From NCBI RefSeq assembly GCF_907164915.1, contig NC_061864.1:2344389-2408388 (forward strand): a DNA stretch of 64,000 nucleotides. The letters run 5' to 3'. The first letter of the stretch is position 1. Each line of letters starts with the position of its first letter. The stretch comes from Impatiens glandulifera (lineage: Eukaryota; Streptophyta; Magnoliopsida; Ericales; Balsaminaceae). Positions 1 through 11,169 of the stretch are shown one piece after another. A model generated the notes under the pieces. The model searched no databases. It had not been told where the DNA came from and saw only the letters and a program-made list of their open reading frames with translations. Both the position numbers and the translations under genes were made by a program.

Positions 1-760
1 ATATTTTCGAAACAGGAAGCAACAAACGACCATCATCATCATCATCTTCTTCTCCTCTCCTCCGACGACGAAGCCGAAGGAACCAACTAAGCAACGAACG
101 AACGAAGCAACAATAAAAACACAATAATCTTGTTTAAAGTTATTATTGAGGTTGAGGGTGAGTTTTCTTCGACGCAACGAAGGTTGAAATGGAAGAATAG
201 TTTATGGTTTTAGTGTTTAGTGTTTGGGTTTAGGTTTAGGTTTAAGTTTATTGGCTGACTAAATCGTTTTGGGTTTAAAATGCATCTGTCGAAAGCTGTT
301 GCAGGTTGTCGCAGACGAATGCGCATCTGTCGCAGACGAATGCGCATCTGTCGCAGACGAATGCGCATCTGTCGCAGACGAATGCGCATCTGTCGCAGAC
401 GAATGCGCATCTGTCGCAGACGAATGCGCATTCGTCTGCGACAGATGCGCATTCGTCTGCGACAGCCTGCAACAGCCTTCGACATATGCATTTTCAACCT
501 TCGTTCGTTCGTTGCTTCGGAGAAAACTCACTTTCAACCTCAACCTTCGTTCGTTCTGCTTTTTTCCGTCGTCGGGAGGTGGATAGTCGTCGGGGGAGAG
601 GAGAAGAAGAAGAAGATGATGATGGTGGCTTCGTTTTGAGTTGCTTCGTTGGTTCTTTCGGCTTCGTCGTCGGGGGAGAGGAGAAGAAGAAGAAGATGAT
701 GGTGGCGTTGGTTCCTTCAGCTTCGTCGTCATCGGTCTTCGGGGGTAAGGGAAGTTGAAA
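1..760. mobile_element. Foldback-like inverted-repeat element, left end outside window
   Basis: The sequence reads as two long inverted arms around a minisatellite core. The left arm (about 20-300) returns in reverse complement at about 430-725. Matching blocks include the CATCATCATC/TCTTCTTCTCC stretch near 31-60 against the GAGAAGAAGAAGAAGATGATG blocks at 600-620 and 680-700. The GTTGAGGTTGAGGGTGAG block near 148-165 matches in inverse at about 523-543. The right arm contains its outermost segment twice (about 590-640 and 660-710). No transposase is visible. ORFs in both directions through this region are by-products of the repeats. The class is inferred from structure alone, and the left terminus and any target duplication are not visible. 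Confidence 0.65.
307..466. repeat. 21-bp minisatellite with internal inversion
   Basis: Six direct copies of a 21-bp unit (core GTCGCAGACGAATGCGCATC) run from 307 to about 430. Two copies in reverse complement follow at once, to about 466. Flanking blocks GTCGAAAGCTGTTGCAGG (288-305) and CCTGCAACAGCCTTCGAC (466-483) are also inverted copies of each other, so this is the loop-proximal core of the foldback element. The unit is 7 codons long, so all frames stay open. Confidence 0.9.
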
Positions 761-1579
761 AGAGAGAGAGAGAGAGGAAGGGAAAGGAGAAGGAAAGGGA
801 AAAGAAAATCAAATTTTTTTTTTTAAATAAAGGGCAAAAGTGACATTTTGTCTTGGCAAAAGGTTAAAAATGAAAAAATTAGTAAAGGCATGCTATATAT
901 GGTAATAACCCTCTTATGAGGGTTATTTCATCAAATTTCCCCTAATAATTGTCTTAATTGTGCAAATGACCTATGCTGGATATTTTCTTTTTTTTTTTCA
1001 AAATAACACTTTTTATTTTCGGACAAAAATACATTGTTACGAAAGGAGACGGAACCCTAATTCGTCGAGTGTGTCGCCGCATGACGAGCGTGCCGTAACG
1101 AGAAGCGGCTATATTTTTGTAAAAAAAATAGGGAGGGTTGATTTTGTGCAATTATTTTTAGGCAACCCCGTCATTGTAATTATTATGTCATCTAATCCAA
1201 TTTCCCTTTATGCTTATTTAACCCTTTTCTATTTTTTATTTTTAAAAAGTTTAAACATTTAATTACCATAATTTATGTGCACTTCCTATAGTTGTTTTCT
1301 TTTTAAATAAGCAAGTTATGATCTACTGTTAAAAAAAGTTTGGTAAAATAATATATGAGAATTAATAATAAAAAAAATTCAATAGAACAAGTCTTAAAAT
1401 ATTTTTGATTTATTTTTATAAAATTTAAATAAAAAAATATTACATTAATTAAAAATTCAAAAAACTTTTTTATTTTTCATATAATAATATTTTTTTTATT
1501 CAATAAAAAATAAACAAACCCTATATATGATCAAATATCCATTTAATTCCCCAAAATGTTAAAAAATTGTATTTATCAC
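761..1579. other. Non-coding, low-complexity interval
   Basis: It holds a GA-rich tract (760-810), a perfect short hairpin at 904-927 (AATAACCCTC, TTAT loop, GAGGGTTATT), homopolymer T and A runs, and AT-rich DNA. No gene is supported. The 100-codon ORF at 960-1262 has low-complexity composition and no recognisable family. Confidence 0.6.
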
Positions 1580-4287
1580 TAGGGTGAGCATAATTTGGGT
1601 TTACCCAAACCCAACCATAACCCAAACCCAAAATATTAATTTGGGTTGGTTAATATGGGTTGGGTTGAGTATGGGTTGAGTTGAATATAGGTTTGGTTAA
1701 ATTTGAGTTGGGTTAGGGTTACCCAAATTACCCAAATTATATAAATTTAATTTAATTCTCTATTATTACCAATATAAACTAATCATCTTCCAACTTTAAA
1801 TCGAACACGTTTTTAACATGTTTAACATGTTTTTCACACGCTTAACATGTTTTTCACACGCTTAACACGTTTTTCACACATTTAACACGTTTTTAATATT
1901 TTTAACATGTTTTCACACTTATAACACGTTTTTCACACGTTTAACATGTTTTCACGTTTTGACACGTTTAACACGTTTTTGACATATTTAATACGTGTAA
2001 CGCGTTTTTGACAAGTTTAACATGTTTTTTATGTTTTTTTGCACGTTTAACACGTTTTTAACATATTTAACACGTTTTTAACATATTTAACACGTTAATA
2101 CGTTTTTGATAAGTTTAACACGTTTTTCACGTTTTTGGCAAATTTAAAACGTTTTTGACATTTTAACACGTTTAACACGTTTTTGATATGTTTAACACGT
2201 TTAACACGTTTTTGATATGTTTAACACGTTTAACACGTTTTTCACACATCCAACACATTTTTAATATCTATAACACGTTTTCACGCTTATAACACGTTTT
2301 TCACACGTTTAACATGTTTTCACATTTTTGGCACGTTTAATACGTTTTCACACTAATAACACGTTTTTCACGTTTAACACGTTTAACACGTTTTTGACAT
2401 GTTTAATACGTGTAACGCATTTTGGACAAGTTTAACACGTTTTTGACACGTTTAACACATTTTTAACATACCTAACACATTAATACGTTTTTGATAAGTT
2501 TAACACGGTTTTCACGTTTTTGGCAAGTTTAACACGTTTTTGACATTTTAACACGTTTTTGATATTTTTCACACGTTTAACACGTTTTTCACACATTTTA
2601 ATATTTTAACACGTTTTAAATATTTTTAACACGTTTTCACACGTTTAACATGTTTTCACATTTTTGGCACGTTTAACACGTTTTCACACTAAAAACACGT
2701 TTTTTATGTTTAACACGTTTAACACGTTTTTGACATGTTTAATATGTGTAACACGTTTTTGACAAGTTTAACACGTTTTTTTACGTTTTTTGCACGTTTA
2801 ACATGTTTTTAACATATTTAACACGTTAATACGTTATTGATAAGTTAACACTGTTTTCACATTTTTGGCACGTTTAACACGGTTTTCACACGTTTAACAC
2901 GTTTAACATGTTTTTCACACGTTTAACATGTTTTTCACGTTTTTAGCATGTTTAACACGTTTTTGACATATTTGACACGTTTTTCACATGTTAACACGTT
3001 TTTCACATTTTTGCCATTTTTAACACGTTTTTGACATGTTGAACGCATTTAACACGTTTTTGGCTCATTTAACACATTTTTAGCACATTTAACACGTTTT
3101 GGTACATTTAACACGTTTTTTACATTTTTGGCACGTTTTCACGTTTTTGGCACGTTTTCACGTTTTGGGCACATTTCACGTTGTTAGCACGTTTAACATG
3201 TTTTTGACATTTTAACACGTTTTTTCACATTTAACATATTTTGACATGTTTACCATGTTTTTTGCACATTAACACGTTTTGATAAATTATAACACGTTTT
3301 TGTCATGTTTAACATGTTTTTGACATGTTTAACATGTTTTCACGTTTTGGCACGTTTAGCACGTTTTTCATATTTTGGCACGTCAAACATGTGAAAAACG
3401 TATTAAATGTGATAAAAATGTGAGAAACATGTTAAACGTGTCAAAAACGTGTTAAAATATGCCAAAAACGTAGAAAACGTGTCAAAACGTGCCAAAAACG
3501 TGAAGAACATATAAAAAATATGTTAAACATAATAAAAACATGTTAAATGTGTCAAGAATGTGAAAAACGTGAAAACGTGTTAAACATGTCAAAACGTATT
3601 AAACGTGCCAAAAACGTGTTAAACGTGTCAAAAACGTGTTAAACGTGTCAAAAACATATTAAACATGTCGAAAACGTGAAAACGTGTTAAACGTGTCAAA
3701 ATGTGTTAAAAACGTGTCAAAACGTGTTAAACGTGCCAAAAACGTGTGAAAACGTGTTAAATGTGTCAAGAATGTGAAAAACATGTTAAACATGTCAAAA
3801 CGTGTTAAACGTGCCAAAAACGTGAAAAACATGTTATAATGTGTTAAATGTGTCATAATCGTGAAAACGTGTCAAACGTGTTAAACATGTCAAAAACGTG
3901 TTAAAAATGTGTTAAACATGCTCAAAACATGATAAATGTGTTCAGCGTGTCAAAATGTGTTAAACGTGTCAAAAATGTGTTAAACGTGTCAAAAACGTGT
4001 TAAACGTGTGAAAAACGTATTAAACATGTCAAAAATATGAAAAATGTGTTACAAACATAAAAAAAAAGTAGTAAAAACGTGTTAAATATGTCAAAAACGC
4101 GTTAAACGAATAAAAATGTGTTAAATGAAAAAATGAAAATAAAATAATTTGGGTTACCCAACCCATACTTAACCCAACTCATACCCAACCCATATTAGTA
4201 AATAATATGGGTTGAATTATGGGTTAGGTAAATTTAATTTGGGTTGAATATGAGTTGGGGGTTGGGTTTACCCGTTGCTCACCCCTA
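1580..4287. mobile_element. hAT-like non-autonomous foldback element (2708 bp)
   Basis: The left end TAGGGTGAGCA (1580-1590) and the right end TGCTCACCCCTA (4276-4287) form terminal inverted repeats of the TAGGGGTG type common in plant hAT elements. They are flanked by near-identical 8-bp repeats, TTTATCAC (1572-1579) and TTTATCGC (4288-4295), as expected of a hAT target duplication. Subterminal regions (about 1595-1740 and 4145-4275) are inverted copies of each other, rich in GGGTTGGGTTGAG and AACCCAACCC motifs. The interior is a degenerate short-unit array that reverses orientation near 3385. No transposase is encoded, so mobilisation would need one in trans. It inserted at the edge of a duplicated kinase 3' flank. 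Confidence 0.8.
1797..4125. repeat. Degenerate short tandem array, orientation flips at about 3385
   Basis: More than 100 imperfect copies of a unit near TTTAACACGTTTTTGACAC (variable length, roughly 13-21 bp) run in one orientation from about 1797 to 3385. They continue in reverse complement (GTGTCAAAAACGTGTTAAAC type) to about 4125. The arms are unequal (about 1.6 kb and 0.75 kb). The array fills the interior of the hAT-like element. The reading frame at 3659-3856 is a by-product of the array. Confidence 0.9.
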
Positions 4288-4589
4288 TTTATCGCCCAAA
4301 GTCCAAAATAGAAAAGTCATCCTAATTATTCGATTAATAATCAACTACAAGATCATCAATCTAACTTATACTATCTGAAACATACCAAAACTGTAAAAGT
4401 GAATATGACTAATATTGAAGAAGATTAAATACTTAAATATGCTAACTGCAACAAATAGCAAGAAATTAACTGAAAAGAAAACAAAAAAGGAGAAAAAACA
4501 TGAATTTTTTGCAACAGCTCAAATCTTTGAGTTTTAACTAATACACCACAATATGATTTCAATTTTCAAATGTAATTAATTCTTATCTA

Positions 4590-5140
4590 TTTAAATATCA
4601 CATTCAAGCTTGATTGACTTGGAGTCCTTATACCAATAGGAATCTTGTTCTTCTCCACTTGTCATACTTTCAGAACCAGTAGTGATGAATTTGTGACATT
4701 TTCCATCACAGAAAACATAAAATTAAAGGGCTTTGGAGAAACTTCCCACACACAAATAGGGAACCAATCCAAGCTACTAGTGTCACCCATCTTCAAGTTC
4801 TTCCTCCGCCCCATTTTCTCGAATAACAACATTCCAAAACTATAAACATCGCACTTGCAAGAGATGGGAAGGAAAGTTGTGGAGGAGAAACTCGGGTGCA
4901 GAGTAGTCCAGGACTCCCCTGTATCCTGTCATAGACTCATAGTCACATGAGTTTGATCTCTGTTGCATAACTTTGCCAGACCAAAATCTGCAAACTTGGG
5001 GGAGAAGTTGTGATTGAGAAGGGTGTTTGCAGGCTTTATATCATAGTGGATGATCATTTGATAGCATTCCTCGTGCAAGTAGGCCATCCCCTTTTCAGTA
5101 ACAAGAGCTACTTCATACAATCTTTTCTAAGTTATCATCA
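4590..5140 (-). pseudogene. Receptor-like kinase fragment (same family as the downstream cluster)
   Basis: In reverse this encodes a stretch with GMAYLHEEC, a catalytic loop beginning [10 protein letters not shown] and [19 protein letters not shown], then parts of the C-terminal lobe. It is broken. The N-lobe, glycine loop, transmembrane region and signal exon are absent. A frameshift follows the activation segment near 4925-4940. An internal deletion near 4738 joins the C-tail (KPF region) straight to the CVWE region, removing the last kinase helices. Its 3' flank back to about 4300 resembles the flank of the kinase copy ending at 9524, so it is a decayed duplicate and not a retrocopy. Confidence 0.85.
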
Positions 5141-5673
5141 AAGAAACCGTCGTGGCTGAGTTTGGTCCCATTCTTAACTGTATATTATAAACATGAATGC
5201 ATTTATATGAAGTTGTGTAAAACACCAAGTCAACTTAATCATTTTCTATGGAAATTAAGTGCAGTTTCTCCAGTATTATGTGTAAACACATAATCCAAAA
5301 TAAGTCAAGTCAAGTATTTAATTAAATGTACCCCACAATAACAATTACTTGTTTTCTATTGAAATTGATTAATTGTATTCATGACCTCCATGACCTAATA
5401 GGAATAGCCGTGTTCTACGGGTTGGATGTAGAAATTGTGTGCAAAGTAATTTCTTTTCATGTCATTTGTTTTACTATATGTTGTTTGTTTTTCTATTTGA
5501 ACTATACTTGATTTTTTATTCTTTGCTCAAAGCCTGAAAAGACATTTTATGGTAGTCCCATATAAATTATAATGCTTGGCCATTAACCCTTTGTATGCAT
5601 ACAACCATACTACAAGCACGTTCAAATAAACTATTACATGACAACATGCATGATTTTGATTTGTATTTCACAC
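5141..5673. other. Intergenic, no gene seen
   Basis: AT-rich sequence between the kinase fragment and the first intact kinase. It will include the 3' untranslated region of the kinase ending at 5674. No other structure was recognised. Confidence 0.5.
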
Positions 5674-7378
5674 TCAAACTTGATTGGCTCCGTTATCTAT
5701 TTGTATCTCGGATTCAAACTCGATTGGTGCCTCTCTTGTGTTCTTATAATACCAATTTGAATCTTCTTCTCCGCTGCTTGTCATACTTTTGGAATCATTA
5801 TTCATCGAAGAATTGATCGCATTTGCCCTCACAGAGAACATAAAACCAAAGGGCTTTGGAGGGGGCAAGATTTCGACTCCTCCCTCCAACATTTTCACCA
5901 CGACGCTCATCCTAGGCCTTACTTGGGGGGAGTCCTGGACGCACCACAAAGCCACATTGGCCAACCTCTGAGCACGTTCTCTCTGGGCCTCTTCAATCCC
6001 ACATGAAATTATAAGCTCTTCCAATTCTCCTTTCTCATACTTCTCCCACACACAACTCGGGAACCAATCCAAGCTACTAGTGTCACCCACCTTTGTGTTC
6101 TTCCTTCGCCCTAATATCTCGAATAACAACATCCCAAAGCTATAAACATCGCACTTGTAAGAGATGGGAAAGTTGTGAAGGAGAAACTCGGGTGCAGAGT
6201 ATCCGGGGGTGCCTCTGTATCCGGTCATAGTGACATGGGTTTGATCTCTATTGCATAATTTTGCAAGACCAAAATCTGCAACCTTGGGAGAGAAGTTGTC
6301 GTCGAGAAGTATGTTTGCAGGCTTTATGTCATAATGGATGATCCTATGCCGACATTCTTCGTGTAAGTAGGCCATCCCCTTTGCAGTTCCGAGAGCTATT
6401 TCATACAATATTTCCCACGACCCAATGGCTTGATTGTTGTTGTTATTATTACAGAACAAATACTTGTCCAACGATCCATTCTTCATGAACTCGTAGACCA
6501 GGGCGCTCTCATTCCTGTCGTAGCAAAACCCATACAACCTTACGAGGTTTACATGGTAGGTCCGACCTACAGTGATAACCTCGGCCTTGAACTGTTCCTC
6601 TGTTTTTCTATCGAGGTTTCTTTGAAGCACCTTGACAGCACAAGGAACTCCATTAAGATGTTTTCCAAGGTAAACCTTGCCAAATCCTCCGGATCCTAGA
6701 ATTGTAGAGTAATTATTGGTGAAAGCCCTTAGTTGTCTTGGAGTGAATCTAACAGGCTTCTCATAGGTCATCATGTCCTCCAAGGTGTTAGCAGCGTCAA
6801 ATCTGACCATATTGGTTTCAGCTTGCTCTGTTCGCCCAGACCTGATGACTAGGAGGATAAATGATGCACCAACAAATAACACAAACACTGCGCAAAGCAT
6901 ATAGAAAAAATAAGTAATTTTTTTTGGTTCATGATTAATAATAATAATAATGTCTAAGAAAGAAGGAAGAAGTTAATTAGAGCTTGCTTACTTACCCACT
7001 ATTCCTATCACCCAGCCATGTATTTTATGTGTGCCTCCTGATAAAAATTGTTGCATATCATCATCATCATCATCGGAAGTAAACATGATTGGGCCCGGTG
7101 CTAGTGCAGGTAATGGAGTTGAAGCGTTGACTACAGCAGCTGATAGTAAGCTGGAAAATAACAACGTCTACAGAACAAGAAGACAGACAGACAGACCGAC
7201 AGTACTACTCATGAAGCTAATTAATGAATATAAGATTAAAGAGAAAATAGGATTCATAATAACTACGTACGTTGTTACGTACCATGAAAGGAACATGGAG
7301 GCGGCAATGATGATCGGAAACAATGGCTCCTCCTCCTCCTCTTCCTCTACTTTTCTTTGTAACTATTTCTCTCATCAT
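5674..7378 (-). CDS. Receptor-like non-RD Ser/Thr kinase, LRK10-like, short ectodomain (copy 1)
   Basis: Inferred exons are 7283-7378, 6996-7167 and 5674-6887 (complement), 493 codons from the first ATG. The likelier start is the ATG at 7283-7285, the last codon of exon 1, giving about 462 residues that open with a hydrophobic signal peptide (MTLLFSSLLSAAVVNA). The predicted ectodomain is only about 35 residues with a run of six Asp. A transmembrane helix (WVIGIVG/VFVLFVGASFILLV) spans the exon 2-3 junction. The kinase has glycine loop GSGGFGKVYLG, CAVKVLQ lysine, HYDIKPAN catalytic loop (Tyr replaces Arg, so non-RD), DFG and GTPGYSAPE. It resembles the LRK10L/PR5K group but lacks their GUB_WAK or thaumatin-like ectodomain. 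A plasma-membrane role in signalling or immunity is inferred from the family. Confidence 0.85.
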
Positions 7379-7459
7379 CTCCTTGCAAAGTTGCAATATC
7401 ATATTTATCACCCACACAGAATATATAAAAGTCTTTGTTCTCGTTATCTAGACCGATGA

Positions 7460-9523
7460 CCGTCCCATCAAGGATAAAGTTTGCTTAATCAATATAAAAT
7501 AACGGTATATTTGTTTTCCTTTATTACTTACTAGGACAGTTTCGAGAAATTCGCACGAAACACAGTAAATAAAATATTTACAAATTTCTAAAATAAAATT
7601 ATATAAACAGATTTTTTAATATAATATAAACGGTAACATATTAAAATTTTATATTATTATAATGAAATAAATTTACGATTTTTATAAAATATAATAAATA
7701 AATAAATAAATATATTAATGATTTAATATATTTAATTATGTTTATAATATTCGGGACAGAATCGAATTGATATTGGGGCGGGGCGGGCGGGGACACAAAT
7801 ATCATCTCTGTCCTATCCTCGTTCGATTTTAAGGAAAAATCGTCTCAATCGGAATAATTCAGTTTGGTTTTATGTGACGGTTTTACATTACCATCTTATC
7901 TTATTAAGGACAAAACAATTGAAATCTTTATTCACTATAGTTATTGGTCATTTTTTATCAATAATTTGACTTTTCTCGTGACATTTTTATTATTTAATAT
8001 ACTCGTATGATTTTTTTTTATATCAATTTAATTAAATAATTATAAGTAAAGAACTAAACAAACAAAAGTTGCCTTCCCATTTTATATTTTATATAAAGAA
8101 ATTGAAAATGTTGTTCACCTTGCTGACACTCATTAGGACCAATTTTTTTCAAACATGAATTGATACGTTCTTTTAAAATATTCCTCTATTGGGTGTGTGG
8201 TTCACACAAATTTCATTCCATCCACCTCTTTGTTTTGTGACGTGAATTTGTTATTGCCTCATGATTTAGTACAGTAAAAAATCATCCCCAGGTGGAAGAT
8301 TTCACGCCAGGTGAATAGGAAGAAAATTTAGCGGTGCCAAAAAAAAAATTAACTTGGCAATTTTAAGGGATGGAATAAATAAAACAATAATGGCGTCTAA
8401 TAATTTTTTCAATGTTATTACAACCGTACGTGATATCTTTCTGCTTCTTGTTTTGGTTGATTAGTTGTTTTGATTAAAGAGATTCAAGGAAGAGGTTTCT
8501 TATTATGGACCTAACAATTGTCAATATTTCAAGTCAACAAAGGTTAAGATGCGATGGCGCTAGAAAATTCGACGGGATGAGAAGATATTCTCGTGTTAGG
8601 AAATGTTAAAAACTTGTATCCTTATGAATTTCATTTGCGCCAAAAACAACGTTTTTCTTTTCCGAATTCATGAACAAAGGAGCGGGTACAAGAAATCGGA
8701 TCCGGATCTGGATTCGTATGCGCATAAATAATAGAGGAGTTTGTGATAGAAAAGTTCTCAATTAAAAAAGAAATTAACGAATACCCACTCAAATTTCATT
8801 GGGCTAGATAATCATTAACAAGATTAAGGACTATATATTTTCTTGGCTATGGACAAATTAAGGCGAAGATGCAGTGGCGCTAGAAAATGAAGTGGACCAA
8901 TCGATATTTGCAGTTTTATCGACAACTGAAGGACATTTATAAAGTGGGAAACAAACAGTTATACAGGGTCAATAAAATACAAGATTTAAGGTAAACATTT
9001 CTCATTATGAGAAAGGACATGGAACGACTCCCTCAGTGACTCCCTACGTTGTCATATTCTCAAAATTCGTTCACACTGACTCGCTACGTTGTCATGTTCT
9101 CAAAATTGCGTTGTAATATTCTAAAACACTCGTATCATGTTCTTAAATATAAATCATGACAACATGACGAGTTGTTGTGAGAGTCCATCCCACTATCATT
9201 TATCTTTATTTATATTGGTGTTCTTTCCCTTTTCCAAATTTGCACACTACAATCGGTACAAACCGAAAAGAGGCCATTGTCTTGTTCGGAAATGTTGAAA
9301 ACTCCTCTGTTCGGAAGCAATAAGAACAAAACAAAGATCCAAAATAGAAAACTCATCCTAACAATTCAAAGTTTCATAAATAATCTAAAATAACAAGATA
9401 AAATAGGACTAACTTTGCATCAAAGAGCAAGAAACTTAAGAGAAAAAGAAGAAGAAAAACATGAAAATTTTGTAACAACTCAAATATATTACACCACAAT
9501 ATGATTTCAATTTTCAGATGTAC
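7460..9523. other. Intergenic between kinase copies 1 and 2, with dispersed repeats
   Basis: No gene is seen. About 7745-7960 has an unusually GC-rich patch (GGGGCGGGGCGGGCGGGG near 7775-7793). About 8200-8480 resembles 13020-13320, and about 8500-9010 resembles the long repeat units at 13420-15100 (shared blocks such as GAATTCATGAACAAAGGAG and GGCGCTAGAAAAT). Around 9025-9180 are short direct and inverted ACGTTGTCAT / ATGACAAC blocks. Confidence 0.6.
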
Positions 9524-11163
9524 TTAATTCTTATCTATTTGAATATCACATTCAGACTTGATTGACTTGGAGTCCCTATACCAATACGAATCTTGTTCTC
9601 CACTTGTCATACTTTCAGAACCAGTATTCATCGATGAATTTGTCGCATTTGACCTCGCAGAAAACATAAAACTAAAAGGCTTTGGAGGGGGCGAGATTTC
9701 CACTCCTCCCTCCAACATTTTCACCACGACGCTCATTCGAGGCCTTTCAAAGGGAGAGTCCTGAACGCACCACAAAGCCACAGTGGCTAACCTCTGAGCC
9801 TGTTCTCTCTCGGCCACTTCAATCCCACATGAACTCGTAAGCTCTTCCAATTCTCCTTTCTCATACTTCTCCCACACACAAATCGGGAACCAATCCATGC
9901 TACTAGTGTCACTCATCTTCAAGTTCTTCCTCCTCCCCAATATCTCGAATAACAACATCCCAAAACTATAAACATCGCACTTGTAAGAGACGGGAAAGTT
10001 GTGGAGTAGAAACTCGGGTGCAGAGTAGCCCGGGGTTCCCCTGTATCCGGTCATTGTCACATGAGTTTGATCTCTATTGCATAACTTTGCAAGACCAAAA
10101 TCTGCAACTTTTGGGGAGAAGTTGTGATCAAGAAGGATGTTTGCAGGCTTTATATCATAGTGGATGATCCTTTGATGACATTCCTCGTGTAAGTAGGCCA
10201 TCCCCTTTGCAGTTCCAAGAGCTATTTCATACAATCTTTCCCAAGACAATCCGGGTCCATTCTCTTGAACATTGTTATTATCTTGGAACAAATACTTGTC
10301 CAACGATCCATTCTTCATGAACTCGTAGACCAGGGCACTCTCATTCCTTTCGTAGCAAAACCCATACAACCTTACGAGGTTTACATGGTAGGTCCGACCT
10401 ATAGTGATAACCTCGGCCTTGAACTGTTCCTCTGTTTTTCTATCAAGGTTTCTTTGAAGCACCTTGACAGCACATCGAACTCCATTAGGAAGTTGGCCAA
10501 GGTAAACCTTCCCAAATCCTCCTGATCCCAGAATTGTCGAGTAGTTATTGGTGCAAACTCTAAGTTGTGTGGAGCTAAATTTAACCGGCTTTTCCGAAGC
10601 TATGTCCTCCAAGAAAGCATCCAATCTAAACCTGGTTTCAGCTTGCTTTGCTAGCTGATTCTTTATAAATTGGATAAAGGCTAGGATGGCAAATGATGCT
10701 AAAACTGATAACAGAATCACTGCATGCAGGGAGGGATATAATAATTAATTCATTCATTCATGAATTCTAAGTCTCTATAGGTAATTAAGATGAAAGAACT
10801 GTTACCCAATATTACTATTATCCGGACAGATGGTTTATTTGACTTTCTGTCGCTGAATGGTGATTGTTGTTGTATATATGGAGGAAAAGACAGTTCTGGA
10901 TCATCAGTTATGGTAAACCATGCCGGTGCCGGTGCCGGTGACTGCGACGGTGTAATGGCTTCGACAGTGACTAGTGGGCTAAATGTGATCAATATCCAGA
11001 GAAGCTGCTGACAAGAAACATTATTGAAGATGGTGAAGAAAATATTGGGAAAAAAGGATTGAAATATTACCATGAAAGAAACAATGGTAAGAGAGGAACT
11101 TGAGAAATCATGATGTCTGATTATCCTTAGAATATCTCTCATCATGATTTGATTTCCTTGCAT
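9524..11163 (-). CDS. Receptor-like non-RD Ser/Thr kinase, LRK10-like, short ectodomain (copy 2)
   Basis: Inferred exons are 11071-11163, 10806-11004 and 9524-10719 (complement), 495 residues from the first ATG. The exon 2 acceptor is a tandem CAGCAG, so exon 2 may begin at 11004 or 11007. As in copy 1, the last codon of exon 1 is ATG (11071-11073) and is followed by a hydrophobic leader (LLWILITFSPLVTVEA), so about 465 residues is likelier. The mature ectodomain is about 45 residues and Pro/Ser-rich (SQSPAPAPAW, LSFPPY). A transmembrane helix follows, then a complete kinase: GSGGFGKVYLG, VAVK-type lysine in [36 protein letters not shown] and DVYSFGMLLFEILGRRKN. The kinase is nearly identical to copy 1 while the ectodomain is not. 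Receptor function is inferred from domains. Confidence 0.85.
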
Positions 11164-11169
11164 TGATTA

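Noticed and set aside
210..245. Telomere-like GTTTAGG / GGGTTTAGG repeats
   Set aside because: Only a few degenerate copies, mixed with TTTAGTG; too short and irregular for an interstitial telomere tract.
259..760. Several overlapping ORFs of 95-157 codons in the foldback element
   Set aside because: They come from the 21-bp unit, which is 7 codons long and stop-free in several frames; the proteins are low complexity.
1580..4287. Centromeric satellite
   Set aside because: Array is confined within terminal inverted repeats and an 8-bp target duplication, and its units are too short and irregular.
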